Source of the DNA: Pelomonas sp. V22
GTDB lineage: Bacteria; Pseudomonadota; Gammaproteobacteria; Burkholderiales; Burkholderiaceae_C
DNA length: 64,000 nucleotides
NCBI RefSeq assembly: GCF_030014915.1
Contig: NZ_JAGIXS010000001.1
Location: forward strand, 434,001 to 498,000
Direction: 5' to 3'
Shown here: in pieces, positions 10,450 through 18,088 of the stretch
Layout: the number at the start of each line of letters is the position of its first letter
Position numbering within the stretch: the first letter of the stretch is position 1
Program-made: the position numbers and the translations under genes
Notes under the pieces: model-generated
Database searches by the model: none
Seen by the model: only the letters and a program-made list of their open reading frames with translations
What the model was told of the DNA's origin: nothing

Positions 10450-13029
10450 ATGATGAAACATCACCTCAAGATCGTCGCCGCCAGCCTCGGCATCGCTTGC
10501 AGCCTGGCCGCGGCCCAGGTGCCGCCGCCAGCCACGCCGGCATCAGCGCCGACGCCGACCACAGCACCCACCACCGCGCCCAACCTGTCCGCGATGGCCG
10601 CCATGGCCGCAGCCATGGGCGGCGTGCCCGGGGAGCCGCGCCCCTATGAGCGCGTGATCACGCCCGACGCCACCACGCAGCGCGGCCTGCTGACGGTGCA
10701 CATGGTCAAGGGCAAGCTGTACTTCGAAATTCCCAAGGCCTTGCTGGGTCAGCCGCTGCTGCTGGCGGCCACCGCCACGGCCGTGCCGGCCGGTGTCGAG
10801 CACGTGGGCCGCACGCTGAACCAGCAGCTGCTGAGCTTCAACCTGAAGAACAACAAGATCTCGCTGCAAGGCGTCTCGCAGTCCTATGTGAGCCCGACCG
10901 GGCAGGCGCTGGCGGGGGCCGTGCAGGACTCGCAGCGCGAAGCCATCCTGCTGACCCTGCCGGTCGATGCCTATGCCAAGTCGGGGGCGCCGGTGGTCGA
11001 CGTGAGCCGTTTGTTCACCAGCGAATGGGGCGATTTCGCCACCCGCACGGCCCTGCGCGCCGTTGGCATGGACAGCAGCCGCAGCCAGATCGAGCAGTTC
11101 AAGGCCTTTGCCGAGAGCGTGCGCATCAACGCAACCCACACCTACAGCTTCGGCGGCACGCCGGCCATCCCCGGGCTGCCCGCGGCGCTGGCCGTGCCCG
11201 TGCGCAGCGGCACGGTAGACGTGGCCTACAACCTCGTGCGCCTGCCCCGCGAGGCCATGCGGCCACGGCTGGCCGACGACCGCATCGGCTTCCAGGAAGT
11301 GCGCCGCATCGACTTTGCCGTCGACGCCCACGGCATCAAGCCGCAGCGCCTGATCGCCCGTTGGCGCCTGGAGAAGCAGGACCCCGCCGCAGCGCTGAGC
11401 GAGCCGGTCAAGCCCCTGGTCTGGTACGTGGACAAGGCCACGCCCGAGTGGCTGATGCCGTACATCAAGCAAGGCGTCGAGTCCTGGAACGTGGCCTTCG
11501 AGGCCGCCGGCTTCAAGAACGCGGTGCAGGCCCGCCCCTTCCCGAGCAAGGCCGAGGATCCCGAGTTCGATGCCGAGGACATGCGCTACAACGTCATCCG
11601 TTGGGTACCCTCGGTCGCTGCCACGGCCTACAGCCAGGCCATCACCGACCCGCGCAGCGGCGAGATCCTGAACTCCAGCATCGTGCTGTTCCACAACATG
11701 ATGCAGTTGGCACGCAACTGGTACGTGGTGCAGGCCGGCGCTGTCGACCCGCGCGCCCAGAAGCTGCCGCTGCCCGACCCGCTGATGGGCGATCTGATCG
11801 CCTACGTGGTCAGCCATGAGATGGGCCATGCGCTCGGCTTCCCGCACAACATGAAGTCCAGCTCGCTCTACCCGGTCGACAAGCTGCGCGACCCGGCCTG
11901 GCTCAAGACCATGGGCCATGTGGCCTCCATCATGGACTACAGCCGCTTCAACTACCTGGTCCAGCCCGAGGACAAGGTCGACCCGGCCCTCTTGATTCCC
12001 AAGGTCGGCCCCTATGACCTGTTCGCCACGCGCTGGGGCTACACGCCGCTGCCCAATGCGGCCACACCCGAGGAAGAGCGCAGCACGCTGAACGGCTGGC
12101 TGCGCGAGCAGGACGGCAAGCCCTGGCTGCGCTTCACCTCGCCCAACCGCTTGGGCGACGCGGGCGAGAACGTGGAAGCCGTCGGCGACGCCGATCCGGT
12201 GGTGGCCACGGGCCTCGGCACCAAGAACCTGCAGCGCATCGTCAAGCACCTGCCGGCCATGGCCCTGCAGGCCGGCGAGGACGACCAGTTGCTGGCCGTG
12301 CTGTATGACGCCGTCTGGAATCAGTGGACGGTAGAACTCGCCCATGTGCTGAACCAGGTGGGCGGCTACGACACGCAGAACAAACATGGCGAGCAAGCCG
12401 GCGCCACCTTCCAGGCGCTGGATCGGCAGCGCCAGTCGCGCGCCGTGCGCTTCCTGGCCGAGCAGCTGTTCGGCACGCCGCAATGGCTGTTTGAACCCGG
12501 TGTCATTGAGCGTCTGCCGCCGCAGGAACCGGCCGGTCGCCTGCAGTCCAACCAGCGCGGTGCCCTGCGCGCCCTGCTGGACCGCACCCGCCTGGCCCGC
12601 CTGCAGGACCAGGAGCTGAGTCTCGGCGACAAGGCCTACCGCCTGCCGCTGCTGCTGGCCGACCTGCGCCAGACCGTGCTGAGCGAGCTGGCGCCGGGCC
12701 AGCCGGCACCGGCGCCGCTGCGCCGCCGCATGCACCGCATCTACATGGAGCAGCTGACCGCCCTGCTGGCCAGCGACGAAAGCCGCACCGAGGCCCGTGT
12801 CGAGCTGCGCGGGCTGGAGCGCCAGTTTGCTGCCGCAGCGGCACGAAGCAGCAAGGACGCGATGCTGCAAGCCCATTGGGAACAGCTGCAGGACCTGGCC
12901 CGCAAAGCGCTGGACCCGCAAGGCCCGGCGCTGCCGGGAGCAGCAGTCACGCCCATCGTGGTCCCGCCGGTGCCCGCCCGCGGCCTGACGGTCGAAGAAA
13001 ACAGCGCCGCCTGGCCGCTTTCGAACTGA
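10450..13029 (+). CDS. Exported zinc metalloprotease (DUF5117/DUF5118/DUF4953 type)
   Basis: An 859-aa secreted metalloprotease. A signal peptide covers about residues 1-21 (ends SLAAAQ), followed by a low-complexity Pro/Ala/Thr/Met segment to about 55. The zinc site is HEMGHALGFPHN at 456-467, giving His456, Glu457, His460 and His466, an extended metzincin-like HExxHxxGxxH motif; SIMDYSRFNY downstream looks like a Met-turn. The C-terminal third is mostly helical. A purine-rich AAGGGGGAA precedes the ATG. Substrates of this family are not established. A second ATG at 10453 could also be the start. Confidence 0.88.
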   Translation: MMKHHLKIVAASLGIACSLAAAQVPPPATPASAPTPTTAPTTAPNLSAMAAMAAAMGGVPGEPRPYERVITPDATTQRGLLTVHMVKGKLYFEIPKALLGQPLLLAATATAVPAGVEHVGRTLNQQLLSFNLKNNKISLQGVSQSYVSPTGQALAGAVQDSQREAILLTLPVDAYAKSGAPVVDVSRLFTSEWGDFATRTALRAVGMDSSRSQIEQFKAFAESVRINATHTYSFGGTPAIPGLPAALAVPVRSGTVDVAYNLVRLPREAMRPRLADDRIGFQEVRRIDFAVDAHGIKPQRLIARWRLEKQDPAAALSEPVKPLVWYVDKATPEWLMPYIKQGVESWNVAFEAAGFKNAVQARPFPSKAEDPEFDAEDMRYNVIRWVPSVAATAYSQAITDPRSGEILNSSIVLFHNMMQLARNWYVVQAGAVDPRAQKLPLPDPLMGDLIAYVVSHEMGHALGFPHNMKSSSLYPVDKLRDPAWLKTMGHVASIMDYSRFNYLVQPEDKVDPALLIPKVGPYDLFATRWGYTPLPNAATPEEERSTLNGWLREQDGKPWLRFTSPNRLGDAGENVEAVGDADPVVATGLGTKNLQRIVKHLPAMALQAGEDDQLLAVLYDAVWNQWTVELAHVLNQVGGYDTQNKHGEQAGATFQALDRQRQSRAVRFLAEQLFGTPQWLFEPGVIERLPPQEPAGRLQSNQRGALRALLDRTRLARLQDQELSLGDKAYRLPLLLADLRQTVLSELAPGQPAPAPLRRRMHRIYMEQLTALLASDESRTEARVELRGLERQFAAAAARSSKDAMLQAHWEQLQDLARKALDPQGPALPGAAVTPIVVPPVPARGLTVEENSAAWPLSN

Positions 13030-13049
13030 TACGGACCTCGGGTCGAGAC

Positions 13050-13823
13050 ATGCGCTTTTGCAGCCTGGGCAGCGGCAGCGGTGGCAATGCCACCCTGGTC
13101 GAGGCCAGCCAGGGCATCACCAGCACCCAGGTGCTGATCGACTGCGGCTTCAGCCAGCGCGAACTGAACCGCCGCCTGGAGCGCGCCGGCAGTGCGGCCA
13201 CCGAGCTGGCCGCCATTTTCATCACCCATGAACATGGCGACCACATAGGCTGCGCGCTCGGCTTTGCCCAGCGCTGGCGCATCCCGCTCTGGATGAGCCG
13301 GGGCACCTGGCGGGCCGTCGGCAACGAGGACTTCGATCCCACCCTGCTGCACCTCACGCGTGACGGCGAGACGCTCGCCCTCGGGGACCTGGAGCTCCGG
13401 CCCTTCTCGGTGCCGCATGACGCCGAGGAGCCCTTGCAGCTGCGCTGCGGCGATGGCCTGCACAACCTCGGCGTGCTGACCGACGTGGGCTCTCCTGCTC
13501 CGCAGCTGCTGGCGGCCCTGCAGGGCTGCGACGCGCTGCTGCTGGAGTGCAATCACGACGAGGCGCTGCTGCGCGCCTCCAGTTACCCGGCCTCGCTGAA
13601 ACGGCGCATCCTGGGGAGCCACGGCCATCTGTCCAACGAGACAGCTGCCGAGATCCTGCGCCAATGCCAGCATGCGGGCCTGGGCCGCGTGGTGGCGGCC
13701 CATCTGAGCGCCCAGAACAACCGGCCCGAGCTGGTCCGTGAGGCCTTGCAGCCGGTGATCCTTCAGGCGGCGCTCGAGGTGGCCGACCAGCTGGAAGGCA
13801 CGGCCTGGTTTGACATCAGCTGA
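13050..13823 (+). CDS. MBL-fold metallo-hydrolase (WalJ/YycJ-like)
   Basis: A 257-aa metallo-beta-lactamase-fold hydrolase. It begins MRFCSLGSGSGGNATLVE, the typical start of the YycJ/WalJ group, and carries the dinuclear metal motif THEHGDHIG with His60, His62, Asp64 and His65, plus later ligands in the GVLTDVGS and SHGHLSNE segments. YycJ relatives are linked to DNA processing and cell-wall coordination, but most are annotated only as hydrolases. The gene starts 20 bp after the metalloprotease stop; a longer open frame upstream overlaps that gene and is not used. Confidence 0.87.
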   Translation: MRFCSLGSGSGGNATLVEASQGITSTQVLIDCGFSQRELNRRLERAGSAATELAAIFITHEHGDHIGCALGFAQRWRIPLWMSRGTWRAVGNEDFDPTLLHLTRDGETLALGDLELRPFSVPHDAEEPLQLRCGDGLHNLGVLTDVGSPAPQLLAALQGCDALLLECNHDEALLRASSYPASLKRRILGSHGHLSNETAAEILRQCQHAGLGRVVAAHLSAQNNRPELVREALQPVILQAALEVADQLEGTAWFDIS

Positions 13824-13857
13824 GCCTATCGGCGCTGTTGCAGCCGACCAGAAATGA

Positions 13858-13890
13858 CAAAAGCCGCCGGGCTTGCGCCAGGCGGCTTGT
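13858..13890 (-). terminator. Terminator of the small lipoprotein gene
   Basis: Stem AAGCCGCC (13861-13868) with GGCGGCTT (13881-13888) and a 12-nt loop. Read on the minus strand the stem is followed by TTTTGTCATTT, so it should end the lipoprotein transcript just after its stop codon at 13909. Confidence 0.65.
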
Positions 13891-13908
13891 GCGTGATCGG
13901 AGAGCCGA

Positions 13909-14106
13909 TTACTTGCTGGCGGCGGCCGAAGCGGCGTCAGCGGCGGGAGCCGAAGCTTCCATGGCGGGAGCCGAAGCGGCTTCCGAAGCGGCGGGAGCCG
14001 GAGCAGCGGCGGGAGCCGGAGCAGGAGCAGCTTCTTCCTTCTTGCCGCAAGCAGCCAGAGCAACAGCAGCCAGCAGGGAGGCCAACAGGATCGACTTTTT
14101 CATCAC
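13909..14106 (-). CDS. Small Ala/Glu/Pro-rich lipoprotein
   Basis: A 65-aa predicted lipoprotein. The signal peptide MMKKSILLASLLAAVALAAC ends in a clear lipobox (LAAC, Cys20), followed by GKKEEAA and then an Ala/Pro/Ser/Glu-rich tail with no predicted fold. The tail is encoded by four near-identical 15-bp units (starting 13942, 13963, 13990, 14008), all spaced by multiples of three. A strong ribosome-binding site (GAGGAAAAG) precedes the ATG and a terminator follows, so the gene is monocistronic. Function unknown; such short lipoproteins may be envelope spacers. Confidence 0.8.
   Translation of the reverse strand: MMKKSILLASLLAAVALAACGKKEEAAPAPAPAAAPAPAASEAASAPAMEASAPAADAASAAASK
13942..14022 (-). 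repeat. Four imperfect 15-bp direct repeats inside the lipoprotein gene
   Basis: The plus-strand unit GGCGGGAGCCGAAGC occurs at 13942-13956 and 13963-13977, and with one change (G for A) at 13990-14004 and 14008-14022. Start-to-start distances are 21, 27 and 18 bp, all in frame, so unit loss or gain would change the tail length without a frameshift. Confidence 0.8.
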
Positions 14107-14135
14107 TTTTCCTCAGATCTGATTGACGAAGAACT

Positions 14136-14149
14136 AATTACCGGTAATT
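14136..14149. promoter_or_regulatory. 14-bp perfect palindrome upstream of the lipoprotein gene
   Basis: AATTACCGGTAATT is self-complementary over all 14 bases and centred 36 bp upstream of the lipoprotein ATG. It stands out as AT-rich in a very GC-rich setting. It could be an operator or part of the promoter; no known regulator's consensus is claimed. Confidence 0.4.
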
Positions 14150-14159
14150 TTTGAAGCAT

Positions 14160-14177
14160 CGGGCACTTGCGTGCCCG
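14160..14177 (-). terminator. Stable hairpin after the 165-aa unknown gene (possible terminator)
   Basis: CGGGCAC (14160-14166) and GTGCCCG (14171-14177) form a 7-bp perfect stem. On the minus strand the loop is GCAA, a stabilising GNRA tetraloop. It lies between the unknown gene's stop (14260) and the lipoprotein start. No good T-tract follows, so termination is uncertain. Confidence 0.35.
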
Positions 14178-14259
14178 AAGTTTCTAAGAGCAAGGCATGG
14201 AAGCCTCGAGCGCTCCCAACACCTAGCCGGCGATTGTAGCGGCTGTTTTAAAGCCGGCC

Positions 14260-14757
14260 TTAAAGTCCCAAGGTACTGGCAGCAAAGGACTCGCTGGAAC
14301 GTTGCTCAATTGCATCAAACCACTGCCGGCTGAGCAGCTCATCGGCGCGAACGCCGGCCATCGGTGCGCTGATCGCACCTCGCCAATGCTCGGCATCGAA
14401 CAGCCGGACGCAAGCCGCACCCGGTGCCAGCATCAGGCCGACGAGGTCCGAGCCGCTGAGCAGTTCGGGCTCGAAGGCCCGCGCTGCAATCAGATGACCC
14501 CAGTTGCGCCGCCAGGTGACGAAGCGCGGATGGCGCTGCTGCAGCGCCTCGAACTGCGGTGCGAGCATGCGCAGCCGGCGGTGCGGCCGGGCCCAGGCGG
14601 TCAGCAGATCCAGCACGGCGGGCTCGGAAAGCGGCCAGTGGACGAAGTCCGCATCCAGCCAGCAGAGCTCGCGAGCACCCTGCTTTTCGGCCAACACCAG
14701 CCCCTCGCGCAACGCGGCCACAAAGGCCTCTCTCCCGGTGAAGACGCCGTGTTCCAT
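14260..14757 (-). CDS. Conserved-looking protein of unknown function, 165 aa
   Basis: Not recognised. The frame starts at MEHGVFTGREAFVAALREGL, 20 bp after the RoxA-type oxygenase stop in the same direction, so the two are probably co-transcribed. The protein is soluble-looking with no signal peptide; it contains LCWLDADFVHWPLSEPAVLDLL, RRLRMLAPQFEAL and FVTWRRNWGHLIAAR segments (each shown in part), rich in Trp, Arg and Leu. The Asp-rich start and Trp-Arg segment recall small GNAT-associated or phospholipase-like acceptor domains, but no catalytic motif is clear. A longer frame beginning at 14811 overlaps the oxygenase gene and is rejected. Confidence 0.65.
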   Translation of the reverse strand: MEHGVFTGREAFVAALREGLVLAEKQGARELCWLDADFVHWPLSEPAVLDLLTAWARPHRRLRMLAPQFEALQQRHPRFVTWRRNWGHLIAARAFEPELLSGSDLVGLMLAPGAACVRLFDAEHWRGAISAPMAGVRADELLSRQWFDAIEQRSSESFAASTLGL

Positions 14758-14777
14758 GGTCCGAATTCCCCCGGGGG

Positions 14778-15902
14778 TCAGGCCGCCTGTACCCAGCCGT
14801 CCTCGCACCACTGCGCCAGCAGGTCGAGTGCGCCTTCGGACAGGCCGGCCACCTCGCGAGCGCTCAGCTGGCGGCTGTCAGCCAACTGCTTCATCAGCTT
14901 GAAATCCTTGCCCCCCGCGCGGTAGGACTCGCCATTGATGAACACATGGTCGGCGTCGTAGAGCATGCGACTGCGGCGGTCCAGACTCACGCCCCGGCCG
15001 GGCTCAAGCGGCTCGCCAGGTTCGAAGAACACCCGCGGCTTGGGCTCGGTCAGCGCCTCGCCGAGCGAGCGTTCGAGCGCCCGCGGTTCGTTCAGGGCGC
15101 GCTCGGCGGCCTCACGTGCAAAGTTTTGCAAAGCCAACGGGATCAAGCCCGGATTGACGGTGGCTTCCTGCTTGGGGTCGGCATACATGCGGTTGGCGCG
15201 GGGTTCGTCCTCGTCGTCCATCAGGCGCTGCAGCAGGTCCTGGGCCAGTTCGGCGCGCCAGGGCGAGCGGAAGCCCACCGAACAGGTCATGCAATCCGGG
15301 CCCTCGGCCACGCCGTCATGGGCCCAGCCGGGCGGCAGGTAGAGCATGTCGCCGGCTTCCAGCAGGAACTCCTGCTCGGGCTGGAAGTTGGCAATGATCT
15401 TCAGCGGCACGTCTTCGCGCAGCACGGCGTCCTTCTGCGCGGCGATGCGCCAGCGGCGCTTGCCGGCCACCTGGATCAGGAAGACGTCGTAGGAGTCGAA
15501 ATGCGGGCCGACGCCACCGCCCTCGCTGGCGTAGGAGATCATCAGATCATCGAGCCGCGCCTCGGGGCCGAAGCGGAAGCGGTCCAGCAGTTCACGGGCT
15601 GCGTCCGAGTGCTGTTCCAGTCCCTGGACCAAGAGCGTCCAGCCCGGCTTGCTGAACGGCGGCAGCCTGGGAACCGGCCCCTGACGCAGCGCCCAGCGAC
15701 CCTCAAAGGCAGTGACCAGGCGCGACTCCACGTCCTCGTCGGCCGCCAGCTCGGCGAGCTGCTTGCGGTCGACCGGCGGCGTGATGCCGGGCAAGGCCTG
15801 GCGTACCAGCAGCGGCTTTTTCTGCCAGTGCTTGCGCATGAACTGCTCGGGCGAGAGGCCGCCCAGCAGTGGGGTGGTTGCGGTGATGTCCATGGCCGGC
15901 AT
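14778..15902 (-). CDS. roxA: Ribosomal protein uL16 arginine hydroxylase (RoxA/YcfD-type JmjC cupin)
   Basis: A 374-aa 2-oxoglutarate/Fe(II)-dependent oxygenase of the cupin_4/JmjC family; E. coli YcfD hydroxylates an Arg of ribosomal protein L16. The iron triad is visible as HFD (His134 and Asp136, in GPHFDSYDVF) and His195 in LPPGWAHDG. The N-terminal LSPEQFMRKHWQKKPLLVRQA and the C-terminal winged-helix region (DHVFINGE onward) match the YcfD/RoxA architecture. ATG at 15900-15902 has a G-rich sequence about 8 nt ahead; the in-frame ATG at 15891-15893 is equally possible. Direct target is inferred from family. Confidence 0.88.
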   Translation of the reverse strand: MPAMDITATTPLLGGLSPEQFMRKHWQKKPLLVRQALPGITPPVDRKQLAELAADEDVESRLVTAFEGRWALRQGPVPRLPPFSKPGWTLLVQGLEQHSDAARELLDRFRFGPEARLDDLMISYASEGGGVGPHFDSYDVFLIQVAGKRRWRIAAQKDAVLREDVPLKIIANFQPEQEFLLEAGDMLYLPPGWAHDGVAEGPDCMTCSVGFRSPWRAELAQDLLQRLMDDEDEPRANRMYADPKQEATVNPGLIPLALQNFAREAAERALNEPRALERSLGEALTEPKPRVFFEPGEPLEPGRGVSLDRRSRMLYDADHVFINGESYRAGGKDFKLMKQLADSRQLSAREVAGLSEGALDLLAQWCEDGWVQAA

Positions 15903-15933
15903 TCTGCCCGCCCTGCGTTCCGGAATTGAGACG

Positions 15934-15958
15934 GCTGTCGTCCCGATTTCAGGACAGC
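15934..15958. promoter_or_regulatory. Inverted repeat, candidate enhancer site for the NtrC-type regulator
   Basis: GCTGTC (15934-15939) and GACAGC (15953-15958) form a 6-bp inverted repeat with a 13-bp centre that itself contains GTCC and GGAC. It lies about 75-95 bp upstream of the -24/-12 promoter, a plausible distance for an upstream activator site. Assignment to the regulator at 20564 is inference. Confidence 0.4.
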
Positions 15959-16018
15959 TTGCCTTGCATCAGGGCCCGCTCACTGTGCAATGGGTTCGCT
16001 GAAGCTTCGATTCCGCCC

Positions 16019-16034
16019 TGGCACGCGTCCTGCT
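16019..16034 (+). promoter_or_regulatory. Sigma-54 (-24/-12) promoter of the ABC/two-component operon
   Basis: TGGCACGCGTCCTGCT matches the consensus TGGCACG-N4-TTGCW at every position but one (C for the first T of TTGC). The essential GG (16020-16021) and GC (16032-16033) have the exact 10-bp spacing. The predicted transcription start is at about 16045, immediately before the ATG at 16046. An NtrC-family activator is encoded in the same operon. Confidence 0.7.
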
Positions 16035-16045
16035 CATGAAGGGCC

Positions 16046-17311
16046 ATGGACATCCAACGGACCTCTTCCGACCAAGCCTGGTGGCGCCGCCGCCAGCCAC
16101 GCCTGGCACTGGCCGGCCTGGCCCTGCTCGCCCTGCTGGTGGCTGGACTGCGGGCGCGCCCGGCCGAGATGTCGGTTCGCTCGGGCACGGTCACCGTGGC
16201 CACGGTGGAGCGCGGCCCGCTGACCTTGAACCTGCGTGCCAGCGGCGTGCTGCTGCCGAGCGACGTGCGCTGGGTCGCCGCCCAGGCCGAGGGCCGGGTG
16301 GACCGCATCGAGGCCCAGGCGGGCAGCCGGGTCAGGGCGGGCGACGTGCTGCTGCGCCTGCTCAACCCGCAGCTGCTGCAGCGGGTTGAGGAAAGCCGCT
16401 GGTCCTTGCAGCAGGCCGAGGCCGAGCTGCGCGCGCTGCAGTCCACGCTGGACAGCAGCCAGCTGAACCAGCGCGCCGCCCTGCAGCGGGCCGAGCTGGC
16501 CCTGCGCAGCGCCGATCTGCAATGGGCGGCCGACCAGGAGCTGCAGAAGGACGGCATGGTCTCCAAGCTCGCCTACCAGCGCAGCCAGTTCAACGTGGAG
16601 CAGGCCAAGCAAAACCTGGCCCTGGAGCGCCAGTTGCTCGAGCGCTGCAGCGCCAACGGCCAGGCCCAACTCGCTGCCAAGCAGGCCGCCGTGGCCCGTT
16701 TCGCCAAGGCCTTGCAGCGCGACCGGGAGCTGGCCGCCGCGCTGGAGCTGCGCGCGCCCATCGACGGCATCGTGCAGGAACTGGCCCTGCAGCCGGGCCA
16801 GAGCGTGCTGCCCGGCGCCGCCCTGGCCAAGGTCGCCCGCGCCGACGCCCTCTACGCCGAGATCCAGGTGCAGGAAGCGCAGGCGCGCGACCTGGCGCCG
16901 GGCCTCTCCGCCTCGGTGGACCTGCGCAGCGGCACCCCGGATGGCGTGATCACCGGCGTGGTCAGCCGCGTGGCGCCCAAGGTCAGCAATGGCGTGGTCA
17001 AGGTCGACATCCGCCTGGAAGGCGCGCTGCCGCGCGGCGCCCGCCCCGACCTCAGCGTGGACGGCACGATAGAGCTGGCCCACCTGGCCGACACCTTGCA
17101 GGTGCAGCGCCCGGTGTTCAGCCAGGGCGAGACCGCTGCCAGCGTCTACCGCATCGGCCCCGATGGAGTGGCCGTGCCGGTCCAGGTGCAATTCGGCGCG
17201 GCGGCCGTGAGCCGCATCGCCATCAAGAGCGGATTGAAGCTGGGCGAGCGCATCGTCGTCTCGGACACCAGCGGCTGGCGCCAGTCGCAGCGCGTCAGCA
17301 TTCAACAATGA
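16046..17311 (+). CDS. Efflux membrane-fusion protein (HlyD/MacA-like)
   Basis: A 421-aa periplasmic adaptor anchored by one N-terminal membrane helix (about residues 19-35, LALAGLALLALLVAG). The first half-lipoyl (biotinyl-like) segment is around GRVDRIEAQAGSRVRAGDVLLRL; a long helical hairpin follows (about 100-225), and the second half-lipoyl segment is ELRAPIDGIVQELALQPGQSV. A beta-barrel and membrane-proximal domain complete it. Together with the following ATPase and permease it would form a MacAB-like export system. Its TGA overlaps an ATG of the ATPase frame. The predicted sigma-54 start site leaves almost no 5' leader. Confidence 0.87.
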   Translation: MDIQRTSSDQAWWRRRQPRLALAGLALLALLVAGLRARPAEMSVRSGTVTVATVERGPLTLNLRASGVLLPSDVRWVAAQAEGRVDRIEAQAGSRVRAGDVLLRLLNPQLLQRVEESRWSLQQAEAELRALQSTLDSSQLNQRAALQRAELALRSADLQWAADQELQKDGMVSKLAYQRSQFNVEQAKQNLALERQLLERCSANGQAQLAAKQAAVARFAKALQRDRELAAALELRAPIDGIVQELALQPGQSVLPGAALAKVARADALYAEIQVQEAQARDLAPGLSASVDLRSGTPDGVITGVVSRVAPKVSNGVVKVDIRLEGALPRGARPDLSVDGTIELAHLADTLQVQRPVFSQGETAASVYRIGPDGVAVPVQVQFGAAAVSRIAIKSGLKLGERIVVSDTSGWRQSQRVSIQQ

Positions 17312-17340
17312 ACACCCAGATGGAGAACGAGGAGAAAACC

Positions 17341-18087
<747 letters not shown>

Positions 18088-18088
18088 G

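Noticed and set aside
10543-12921. Long open frame (792 codons) on the minus strand opposite the metalloprotease
   Set aside because: It is an antisense shadow caused by high GC: no domain, no ribosome-binding site, and the plus-strand gene has a complete zinc motif and signal peptide.
13942-14022. Possible CRISPR-like repeat
   Set aside because: Units are 15 bp, in frame, unevenly spaced and code for part of a lipoprotein; no cas genes are present.
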